From Arabidopsis thaliana (Eukaryota > Streptophyta > Magnoliopsida > Brassicales > Brassicaceae): DNA of 64,000 bases. Positions 49,291-60,558 of this stretch are shown here, one piece after another. The stretch is from NCBI RefSeq assembly GCF_000001735.4, contig NC_003070.9, positions 13,076,001-13,140,000 of the forward strand. Direction: 5' to 3'. Each line of letters begins with the position of its first letter. The first letter of the stretch is position 1. The notes beneath the pieces were generated by a model that saw only the letters and a program-made list of their open reading frames with translations, was not told the origin of the DNA and made no database searches. A program made the position numbers and the translations under genes.

Positions 49291-50807
49291 AGATTGATAT
49301 TTATAATGACGGAGAAACGGAAAAGTTTAACGGAGTTTCAACGGGACTGGTAAAAGAGAGGAGAATTTTAGTTTACCGGTTATAACCGGTGAAAAAGGTA
49401 GACTTTGTGAAGTCTACGTGGACTAAACGACGACGGATTTGTGACTTGGGCTGATTTGGCGTTTGTGTTTTTCTTCTTGGAAACTTGTTTTATCGGTTGC
49501 CCAGTTTTTTTTTTTGACCGATACACCAAACTTTTTTTGAAGTGTTAGGTGGACAGTACATTTACTAGGTATTTAATAATAATATATTTACTATGATTTT
49601 TGTATTAATTTTTTAGAAAATTGACAGCCTCTAAATGTATTTATCTCTCCAAGTTGTTAGGGTTTATTCGAGGTCGTCCCAAGTTCCAATGTCTTAAGTC
49701 CAATATTAGATCCGAATCGGACTAATACCTCTTTAGTTATTACTAATCGCAAAAATAATGAGTCCGATTGGTAATACAAATTTGTACAAATTTTTTTGAT
49801 GTTAACTACAATTATAAGAGCTTTAAAAATAGTGTAAAACTGTAAAAAAATAAGCAGAGAAAGTTGTATAATAAAGTTTTCTACTAAAAATTTTTGTAAT
49901 GTTTTTGATAAAAATTTTGTGAATGATAATTGTCAAACATATACAAACTGTAGTGTTTTGATAATGAATTACCATTCAAAGCTGATATCCAAAAATATCA
50001 TGTAAAGTCGTTATTTTCTAATTTTTATTAGTATTATTTTTAATTATTTTGGTATTGTTTATAGTTTTTTTATCTGTAAAACAAATTTATATAATTTTAA
50101 GTCACCAATCAAATCAATAATTTACTTTTCTTCTACATTTTTGATAATGTGCAAAGTACAAAACTGTACATTTTTATGAACCTAAAAACTAAAAGGGATA
50201 AATAGCTATCTCAAATAGAGAATCAAACTAGATATTCAAGGTCAACTTCTTTTCTAACAAAATTTGGAATAATTTGAAAATTAAACAGTTTTCTCTATTT
50301 CTTTTTTAATTATTCCATAAAAACATTGAGTTATTTTACTATTTTCCTGCTGAAAAGATTCAAGAACATGAAAATTCGTAAGTTATTTACGTTTTTGTTT
50401 CTCAAATCGTAAATGGGGTTGTTGTAAAAGTAATTATATTTGATTTGGTTTTGTATATGGAAACGTGGAATTCAATATTTACGTACGATTCAAGAAAAAT
50501 TTGCGTGGATAAAAATACAAAAGGCTTTGGACCTACATATCCGAACCGGATTTGCTAACTATTTATGGGGAACATATAATTAATGCAGACCAAATATAAA
50601 AGTCAATATAATACTAATATGATGGTCAGAAATTGGAAGAAATTGATTTATATTAATATAGTATCGCAATGAGATAGACATCTATACGTGGAATCATCAT
50701 CATTTGGTATTATATATTTTCTTAAGGAAAAAATGAGGAATTTTACTAATTGTCAACATTGTAACGTATTGCAAAAGGCAGTAGGAAATATTTATGACAA
50801 GATCTTT
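49291..50807. other. AT-rich intergenic DNA upstream of CINV1
   Basis: CINV1 upstream sequence followed by AT-rich DNA. No gene, tRNA or ordered repeat was recognised. Confidence 0.5.
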
Positions 50808-52057
50808 CGAAAAAAAAAAATTTTGTCGCCAGAATTTTATTAAGAAACCAAAGTAGGATACCATTTCAAATATAAAAGCCGGCAGACCAACAAAATGTCT
50901 CGAGAAATTAAGCTTAAAAGAGGGTAGCTAAGCCCCAAAGAAACGGAGAAACTATTTAGACCAGCAATGAAAACAAAGAAACAAATATCTAAAAAAAATC
51001 AACCGTTAAGAAAAAACGAAGATTTAAGCACTAAAATTGCGCAAAGGAACCAAAAGCTCTCACAAAGCTTCCCCAAAGAAACGGTGAACGTCGGAAGCAC
51101 CAATAAGATCGGAAAGATTTCACACCGAAGTCAAACCAGTAGCAATCCGACAGGGAGGAAAGCAAGAAGCCACCAGAACGAGAGACACAAATACAAACAC
51201 CATCACACCTCACCAACCAAACCGAGATAGCAAATGCACTAGGGACAAGACAAAAGCCTTGGAGATCGACAAGAGATAAGCCAATTAAGATCACTAGTTC
51301 TTACACGCGGGCCCTCGTCGAATGCAGCTTCCGCACACCTACAGACAAAAAGCTGATGACGTCCCCCAGAGAAGAACTAGAGAACGAATCCATTGCTTTG
51401 CCTAGAACCTAACTCCAAACAAGATAGGCTAGTAGGTAGCTCAGCAACGAAATACCATCAAAGTGGCCAACACCAAGAACGAAACCAGTCCAAAATGCAA
51501 CTCCGAACAAGTAAGAGGACACAATAGAGAGGTAGAGCAAAGATCTAAAGATATAATCCACAAACAGAGTCACCACCATCGATACAAGTCTCCCAAACAA
51601 ACATGTAATATAGAAGAAGAACAATGAGACAACGAGACTAAGCCACAAAAGTTCAAATCCGATCTGGGAGGGGAAGAACCATACCGTCGAGAGTGTCCAT
51701 CAACAACCACAGTAGCAAAGGATCTGATAGATCCGTTATCTAAGCTCCAAGACACCACTCAGAGAAGCAACTCACCTCTCTAATAATCTCCAAATCCATC
51801 AATTAAGAGCTCCCTCACCAAAATTGCAGATCTAAAACCAAAATTGCAGACATCAAAATTCTCGTCGAACCACCACGCAACCACACCGAAGAGAAAGCAA
51901 AGACTACAGACTAAAACTAAGACATGAGGGACCGACGCCGGCGCTATGAGAGCCGCCACGCGCCGGCCAAGTTTTGAACAGAAGAGAAGCGGCACTAAGC
52001 GAGAGAGAAGGAGGCTACTAGGGTTTTTTCCCTTTAATGAAAGGTGTATCTATTTTC
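50808..52057 (-). mobile_element. Probable non-coding retroposon (Sadhu-like)
   Basis: This 1.25-kb block is much richer in GC than its flanks. Read on the minus strand it looks like a processed transcript: it begins with aaaccctagtagcctcctt and ends with an AATAAA signal shortly before ctggcgacaaaa. The octamer agatcttt lies at both edges (50800-50807 and about 52058-52065), a possible target duplication. No long frame or known domain is present. A canonical poly(A) tail is not seen; instead a T/A run follows, so the right call could also be a gene-derived pseudogene. Confidence 0.5.
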
Positions 52058-53234
52058 AGATCTTTGGAACATTTTAAAACTATAATTTTAGAATAGCATA
52101 ATGTAAAATGCAATTTCGAAACTTGTCACACAAGATAATATAATATCCATATACTCTAGTTAAAAGGTAAATATATTAATTGACAAATTTTCATCAAAAA
52201 AGGTTTTGTTTTTGTAATAACTAGGTAATGTTATGCATAATTAGGACAGAGCACAGCCAAAAATGGGGACACTTCTGTTTCCCATAAATTTTAGCTACGA
52301 CATTTACTTCTTCATTTTTTGTGTAATTCAATTAGCACAATTTTTTTTTTTTAATTTTTCATAGTGTAAATGTAAAAACAGATAATTAGCATGAAAGATT
52401 CGTACCGATCTGCATCATACTACATTTATCTTTAATTTCTTGTAATACAAATAAAAAAACAGATAATTTGACACAAAAGATTCGTATCAAACCGAATCAT
52501 ACCACATATATAAACAATATTCCTCGAAATTAACTTTTTTTGAGTTCTAATTAATATCGATTGTTAAAAAAAAAAAATTTAACTCAACATCAGTAATAAG
52601 CACCGTACCGTTATCTTTTCTTGATTTATTTCTATTTTTATATAATTTAATTCAATATTTTGTTTATTTATGTTTTTTTTAATTGCAATCTTTTTGTGAG
52701 ATACTAAAATCACCACACCTGATTTTAACATCTACCACACTCACGTATAACAAATACTATTGAAAAATCATCACCACATGCTATCGACTACTATTCAAAA
52801 TTGTTTCAATAACTTATCTATTTCCAATCTTTACATCAATCGCATAAACTGTGTTTATTAACGTTTATAAACGCAAATGCTTGTTTTCGAACATTCCAAC
52901 AACCGCAAGCACATTCACGATGCACTTTTGCTATAATGATTTCTGGCCTAGTGGCTTTAACAACTGACATCGTTAATCAAGTCACATTACCTAAACTAAC
53001 TAGCTAGTAAGCATGAATTTTAACCCCAAAAATATATATATATATATATATAGTAAGCATGAAGGGCTTTAAATCCTATTGTTCTTGGGTTAAAAAAAAT
53101 TTCTATGTGGACCAAAAAAAAGAAAGACTTGCACTACTTCTTATAATTTAAATTTGAAAGATTGAATTTCATTTTCTATACCATCAGTCATAGCTATAAC
53201 AACATTCTATAAAAACATTCAAACATATTTCACA

Positions 53235-53384
53235 TTTATACCTGTTTATACAAAAGTAAGTTCAGAATATGAGGCATATTGCGAAAATATCTTTCAATAT
53301 TTATATATATTTATACCTGTTTATACAAAAGTAAATTCAGAATATGAGGCATATTACGAAAATATATTTCAATATTCACATATA
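53235..53384. repeat. 75-bp tandem duplication
   Basis: Two adjacent copies, each starting tttatacctgtttatacaaa, differ at only a few positions. It is non-coding. Confidence 0.9.
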
Positions 53385-54182
53385 TAAGCTATAGGTCGAA
53401 AAAGGTAAAACAATTAAGTATATTGAAGATTCACCCAACAAATATTTTATTACTGTTATCCAACTAGGACTTCACAAATTATATGCTATGAATTAAAATT
53501 ATACTAGGAGTATAAAACAGGACTCTGGAAAACTATCAAAATAACATTAAAGAAAATGATATGATTGGCTAAATAGCTATCCTGTAAGGGAAATTGATGT
53601 AAATTATAAGGTGGTTAGAATATAAGGATAACATAATAACATATCGTGGAATAGATGCTTTGATTATATAAAATTAAAATAGCTAGCTATATCTTGTAGA
53701 GGAAAATATTTAACAAAAAAAAATCTTGTAGAGAAAAATGATATAAATTATAAGGTGGTTAGGATTTAGGAATAACATATCGTAGAAGAAAAGCTACCAA
53801 GAAAATGCAATACACGTCGATGAATAAACAAATAGTGTTTAAGCTGTTAACCATATGTTCCTCGTGTTCCTTCTTTCAGATCGACAAAAATATCAATTCA
53901 TAGAATAATCAAGGCATGACTCGGCACAAATAGAAGACTACCAAACCATTTTTTTATTAAACTGTAAACTTTCAACCTAAAACTAATCGGCGATAGGTAT
54001 ACAAATTCATATCTTATATATACCACTTAAAATCCTACTCAACTTTTAATGTAAAATATTTTTAATACGATCTCTCAAGATGATGATTTTTCTAGCCATT
54101 AATCTTGATTTATTCGAGCATGGATCGATGGGGCAAGTATTGGGCCGAACTGATATGGATTAGATTGAGTATGTGTAGATCG

Positions 54183-54194
54183 GGCTCTGATACC
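54183..54194 (-). other. Retrotransposon primer-binding site relic
   Basis: gctctgatacca is the exact reverse complement of TGGTATCAGAGC, the site where initiator methionine tRNA primes Copia-type elements. The LTR should lie to the right, but I found no partner repeat, so only a fragment remains. Confidence 0.6.
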
Positions 54195-55403
54195 ATATTA
54201 GAAAAGTATGGATCGAACTCTCATATCATTTGAATAGTATTAATATAACTTTATAACATACAACGATATATCATCGGGAATAATTAATATTCTCTCTAAA
54301 ATAAAAGTCAGAAAAAAATATTTAGATATCCTCACAGAACGAAATTCCAGAAAAATAAAACATACAAACAACCAAAAATATAAAATGATAAAGTAAAACT
54401 TAGAAAACAAACTAATAAATCTCTAATATGTGAATTAACTAGGAACTACCAAAACCGAAAAAAAAAGTCTGAACTAAAACCTAAAAGATCGATGCACATT
54501 ATTTATCTTGTGGAGAGAATTAACCGAATCGAAACTCATTGTATAGCTCTTATCTCTACAAAGAAAGTGATAGAGCATTAGGATTATCTTAGATGCTCCA
54601 AACCAATCCGAGAAGTTGATAACCTCAAATCTCACTATAAAAGTGTACTGAACTAAAGTCCTTACAAAAATGTAATTATCTGTATCAAATGAAAAAGTAA
54701 TTATGTTCAATATATATATAAACATTAACAATTAAGTTTAAAACTATGTAAACTCATAAATTAGATCAATGAACATTGCCGAGTCTCTCTTGTCCAGTGG
54801 CTCTACCATTCGGTGGTATTTTGGCATTTGCAAGACAAAAAAAAAGAAAGAAAGCAACTTTACGTTACAATCATGTAGTCTTTCCATAACTAACACAAAC
54901 GTTTGAGATAAAACATGTACAATCGTTTTCATTGAATTTAACGTTACTGAAAAATGTATCTTTTTATATAATGATAGAATTCACGAAATAAGATATAGAA
55001 TAATATATAAATGATATTAGCCAATAATTCTTATTCGATTTTGATTTAAAAACTTATAGAATTTAATATGGTATAATTACAGTTTGGTTTTGTTAACCCA
55101 AATAAAATGTTTCAAGTGTCGTTTATTGCTAGTTCTAGAGTGTGATTAAGTTCAATGTTAGAGTTATCATCTTGAAACGGTTTGTTATAAATCTCACTTC
55201 AAAATTGTGGTGGATAATAAAGTATAAATAACATAAGCTAATCCACTTATTACCTATTGATTTTGAGTTTGAAAACAATCATAAAACTTAATGAAGATGG
55301 TACCAAGTATTATTATTACCGATTTTGAATTTGAAAACAATCATAAAACTATAGAGTTGAAATCCATGTACATAAAAGAAATTGTTAATCCATGTATTAT
55401 TAT

Positions 55404-55934
55404 CACTACAAGAAAACAGATAAACAACGACTACAGAAAGCGACAACAAATGTAGTCGTCGTTTTTGACGACTACGTCACGACCGTTTTACGACGCATAT
55501 ACGACAACATGAACATTAGTAGTCAATTAGTCGTTATTTTACGACTAAATATGTTAGTCGGCAAATACTCGTATAGTAACAACTATTTAACGATTATATT
55601 ATATTAGAAAAACGTTTGTTGTTACATAGTCGCAAATGGACGACTACAGTTTCCGACTGCGGAAGTTAGTCGCCCAATCGGCGACTAAAATACGACACAT
55701 ATCTGTAATCGTAAACTAGTCGCAACTGAATCGCAGAATAGTCGCATTAAGTTGTTGGAAAACGTTTTCCGCATTGCCAAGTAGGTACACCTAATTTGTT
55801 TGTTGTAGTCGTAAATTAGTCATAAAAATTCGTCTATATAATCAAAATTCACGACACTCTTCTTTCACAAACAAATCAAAACAACAATCAAAAGAAAAAA
55901 ACAAGAAAACAATAGAAATTTTGTTTATTCTATA
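55404..55934 (+). repeat. CACTA 5' terminal and subterminal repeats plus promoter
   Basis: Contains the terminal repeat and about a dozen copies of TAGTCG or its complement, spaced irregularly. The promoter and leader of the transposase gene must lie here; the leader just before the start is A-rich. Confidence 0.85.
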
Positions 55935-58900
55935 ATGGCGGAAAACTACAATTATGGCGGTAGTGGCGGTTTCTATCGAGATTGGATGTACAAGAGATTC
56001 GATGAAGTGACGGGGAATTTGTCAGCCGAATACGTCGCAGGAGTTGAGGAATTCATGACATTCGCTAATAGTCAGCCTATAGTACAGAGTTGTCGAGGTA
56101 AATTTCATTGTCCTTGTAGTGTATGCAAGAATGAAAAACACATCATCTCGGGTAGAAGAGTTAGTAGTCATTTGTTTAGTCAAGGATTTATGCCTGATTA
56201 TTATGTTTGGTATAAGCATGGAGAAGAATTGAATATGGATATCGGAACTAGTTACACGGATAGGACGTATTTTAGTGAGAATCATGAAGAAGTGGGTAAT
56301 GTTGTAGAAGACCCATATGTGGATATGGTGAACGATGCATTTAATTTTAATGTGGGGTATGATGATAACGTGGGTCATGATGATTGCTATCATCATGATG
56401 GTAGTTATCAGAATGTGGAAGAGCCGGTCCGTAACCATTCAAATAAGTTCTACGACTTGTTAGAAGGTGCAAATAATCTATTGTACGATGGTTGTCGTGA
56501 AGGGCAGTCGCAGTTATCATTAGCATCTCGACTCATGCACAACAAAGCGGAGTATAATATGAGTGAAAAGTTGGTGGACTCCGTTTGCGAGATGTTTACA
56601 GATTTTTTACCAGAAGGAAACCAGGCTACCACTTCACATTACCAGACCGAGAAGTTGATGCACAATTTAGGACTTCCATATCATACGATTGATGTTTGCA
56701 AAAACAATTGTATGTTATTTTGGAAAGAAGACGAAAAAGAAGATCAATGTCGATTTTGTGGCGCACAAAGATGGAAGCCTAAGGACGACCGTCGAAGAAC
56801 CAAAGTACCATATAGTCGTATGTGGTATCTACCTATTGCAGACCGGTTGAAGAGAATGTATCAGTGCCATAAGACAGCTGCGGCTATGCGATGGCATGCT
56901 GAGCACCAATCAAAGGAGGGAGAAATGAATCATCCTTCAGATGCGGCAGAGTGGAGATATTTCCAAGAGTTACATCCCCGGTTTGCTGAAGAACCCCGTA
57001 ACGTTTATCTCGGGTTGTGTACTGATGGGTTCAATCCATTTGGCATGTCTCGTAATCATTCGTTGTGGCCTGTGATCCTAACTCCATATAATTTACCCCC
57101 AGGTATGTGCATGAATACAGAGTACTTATTTCTTACCATTCTGAATTATGGACCAAATCATCCTCGAGCTAGTCTTGATGTCTTCCTCCAACCTCTTATT
57201 GAGGAGCTAAAAGAGTTGTGGTGTACTGGAGTCGATGCGTACGAAGTTTCATTGAGTCAGAATTTTAATCTAAAAGCAGTACTACTCTGGACGATTAGCG
57301 ACTTTCCCGCGTATAACATGTTATCAGGATGGACTACTCATGGTAAATTGTCTTGTCCAGTTTGCATGGAAAGTACAAAGTCTTTTTATCTACCCATTGG
57401 ACGGAAGACATGTTGGTTTGATTGTCACCGTAGATTTCTTCCTCATGGTCATCCATCTCGTAGGAACAAAAAAGACTTTCTCAAAGGAAGAGACGCTTCT
57501 AGCGAGTATCCACCCGAATCTTTGACAGGGGAGCAAGTTTATTACGAGCGGTTGGCTAGTGTAAATCCACCCAAAACGAAGGATGTTGGTGGGAACGGTC
57601 ATGAAAAGAAGATGCGAGGCTATGGGAAGGAACATAATTGGCACAAAGAAAGCATATTGTGGGAGTTGTCTTACTGGAAGGACCTCAATCTTCGACATAA
57701 TATTGATGTTATGCATACAGAGAAGAATTTTCTTGACAACATCATGAACACTCTCTTGGGTGTTAAGGGTAAATCAAAAGACAATATCATGTCAAGATTG
57801 GATATTGAGAAATATTGTTCTCGGCCAGGCTTACATATTGATAGTACGGGTAAAGCTCCTTTTCCACCGTATACATTGACAGAACAAGCCAAACAGAGTT
57901 TATTTCAATGTGTGAAACATGATGTTAGATTTCCAGATGGTTATTCTTCAGATTTGGCTAGTTGTGTAGATTTGGAGAATGGTAAGTTTTCAGGCATGAA
58001 GAGTCATGATTGTCATATTTTTATGGAGCGACTACTTCCATTTATCTTTGCTGAACTTCTTGACCGGAATGTCCACCTTGCATTATCAGGTACAATTCTA
58101 ACTATTTTTTATGGAGAAATTTTTTTATGTAATTATTTAACTTCCACATATATTTTAGGAATTGGAGCATTTTTCCGGGACCTATGTTCGAGAACTTTAC
58201 AGACAAGTCGCGTTCAAATTCTCAAACAGAACATAGTTTTAATCATCTGTAACTTGGAAAAGATCTTTCCACCATCATTTTTTGATGTTATGGAACATCT
58301 ACCTATCCATCGCCCATACGAAGCTGAATTGGGTGGCCCTGTCCAATATAGGTGGATGTATCCATTTGAGAGGTTTTTCAAAAAGTTGAAAGGAAAAGCA
58401 AAGAACAAAAGATATGCTGCAAGCTCAATTGTTAAGTCATATATCAATGACGAGATTGCTTATTTTTCAGAGCACTACTTTACCGATCATATACAAACGA
58501 AATCAAGGTAAATACCTTTATTTATTTAACATGTTGCTATACTACTTTGATCTTAATTCAATTATATGTGGCAGGTTAACAAGATTCGATGAAGGTGAAG
58601 TTCATGTATATCATGTCCCTGGAGTACCTAACATATTTATGCAGGTCGGCCGTCCAAGTGGTGCAATGCATGTAGAATGGCTTTCAGAGAAAGATTACCA
58701 AAATGCACATGCATATGTTTTAAGAAATTGTGACTATTTTAAACCATTTGAGAGGTATTTTTAATCACTTTGATTTATTCATAGATAAGATCACTTTGAT
58801 TTATTTGTCTTCGTTTGTTGAGACAGTATGTTCGAGGATTATCTTTCTGCGAAATATCCATCCTTGTCCGAAAAAGAACTCTACGTCAGAAGAGCTGAAG

Positions 58901-59837
58901 AATATCATCTATGGGTTAAAGAATATGTAAGTCTACAGTAATTTTGGTTCATGAATGTAACTATTTGTCTGTTTTCTTGTAGCTAGCGTGATTTAATTTA
59001 AGATCATATTGATATTGTTTATCTATATTATGTAGGTAACATATTGGAACACTAATTCTCCATTTCCTACTTGGGTTCAAGAGATTGTGCAAGGACCTTT
59101 GAACAAGGTTAAAACTTGGCCAATGTATTTCACAAGAGGATATTTGTTTCATACGCAAACCCACGGTGCTGGACGAAAGACATGTAACTATGGGGTATGT
59201 GTTAAAGGTGAAAATTACGCTGATTCATCTGATGAAGCAGATTTCTACGGTACCTTAACTGATGTCATAGAACTCGAGTATGAGGGCATCGTCAATTTGA
59301 GGATCACACTTTTTAAGTGTAAGTGGTATGACCCAAAGATCGGGAGAGGAACTCGCCGAAACCATGGTGGCGTTGTAGATGTTCTATCTACGAGGAAATA
59401 CAATAAATACGAACCATTTATTCTTGGTACGTAATTAAGTATACTTAAAATTTCTAATTCATTAATAAATAATATTGTATATATTTTTGTTGATATATGT
59501 ATAACATGTTTGAACAGCATCTCAAGCAGATCAAGTTTGTTATATTCCATATCCATATACAAAGAAACCAAAGAACATTTGGCTCAGTGTTTTAAAGGTC
59601 AATCCAAGGGGAAACATTTCTGGACAATATGAAAATACTGATCCGACACTGTTGCAAACCGAGGATGATGAACCTGTTTTGCAGACTACAATTGAAGATC
59701 TTGTAATAGACTATCCGGTAGGAGACGTAACCCCAATCATCCTCGATTACGATATTGGAGATGCTGAACCAGAAGATGAATTCCGATGTAATTTATCGTC
59801 CTCGGATGAAGATGAAATAGAAGACGAAAATGAATAA
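55935..59837 (+). CDS. CACTA transposase (TNPD/TNP2 type)
   Basis: Six exons, 55935-58089, 58159-58507, 58575-58754, 58827-58926, 59036-59426 and 59518-59837, give 1164 residues with consistent phases. Domain order matches plant CACTA transposases: an N-terminal transposase-associated domain (residues about 14-100, with CPCSVCKN), the Transposase_21 catalytic region, then regions corresponding to DUF4218 and DUF4216 and an acidic tail (SSSDEDEIEDENE). Acidic residues of the putative catalytic set are present in TDGFNPFG (about 362), SDFPAYN (about 455) and DVMHTEKN (about 591). Intron 1 (69 bases) has no stop and keeps the frame, so a retained-intron form would add 23 residues. No disabling mutation was found. 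It should excise and insert the element through its ends together with the second protein. Confidence 0.92.
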
Positions 59838-60405
59838 TAATTGTGTGAAATAGATGTATAATTAATTATTTGAATAAATTTTTGAATATACGATGTATTT
59901 GAAAAAGTATTTGAATAATTATTAAAAAATTATTAAATAATTTTAAAACGCATAAGGTGACGAAATTACGACTATTATGCGACTACCATGTAAGATGTTG
60001 GGTTTCGAATAACAAAGCCCAAACCCAACTCAGGTGGTGATTAATATACGACTACACAGCGACTATCTTGTTAGCTGTTGGGCTTCGAAATCACAAAGCC
60101 CAAACCCAACTTAAGTGGTGACAATTATACGACTACACAGCGACAACGGTGTAAGTTATTGGGCTTTTAATCGTCGAAGCCCAAACCCAATTGATTTAGT
60201 GACTATTATGCGACTGATATACGACTACTCCAGTGTTGAAAACCCTAATTCGATTCATTTCTCCTTCGTTCCAAACACTTAGCCACTTCTTCGATTCTTC
60301 TCTTCTTCTCTCTTCTTCTTCTTCCTCGATCTTCTTCGATCTTCTTCTTCTTCTTCTTCTTCTTCGTAACCCTAAATCGATTCTCTTCTTCTTCTTCTTC
60401 TTCTT

Positions 60406-60436
<31 letters not shown>

Positions 60437-60558
60437 ACCCTAAATCGATCCGTCTTTCACCAACAAACCCTAATACATCGATCCATCTCGATTCTCTCTT
60501 CTTCGCCAAACTCTCCCTTGCCTCTTCGATCCATCTCGATTCTCTCATCTCCAAGAGG
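59838..60558 (+). promoter_or_regulatory. CACTA inter-gene spacer: site II repeats, teloboxes and TTC tract
   Basis: Three diverged units of about 80 bases (59985-60195) each contain an inverted pair ttgggctt...aagcccaa and CGACTA motifs. TGGGCT or its complement occurs at 60016, 60079, 60097, 60160 and 60178, matching the site II motif TGGGCY. Downstream are AAACCCTA or AACCCTAA teloboxes near 60240, 60368, 60436 and 60465, separated by a long TTC tract (60300-60435). This should be the promoter and leader of the second gene. Confidence 0.7.

Larger units (their letters stand above)
52066..55403. other. AT-rich intergenic DNA with small repeats and an LTR relic
   Basis: No gene is supported. 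It holds a TA microsatellite (about 53033-53052), a 75-bp tandem duplication (53235-53384), a dispersed pair of about 70-base repeats (near 53575 and 53725), and an LTR-retrotransposon relic marked by a perfect primer-binding site at 54183-54194. Confidence 0.6.

Noticed and set aside
50967..51995. Hydrophobic minus-strand ORFs that look like membrane proteins
   Set aside because: They are short, in different frames, and fall within a non-coding retroposon-like block; the complementary strand has equally long open stretches.
56022..56438. 138-residue minus-strand ORF within the CACTA transposase
   Set aside because: Antisense shadow of the supported transposase exon.
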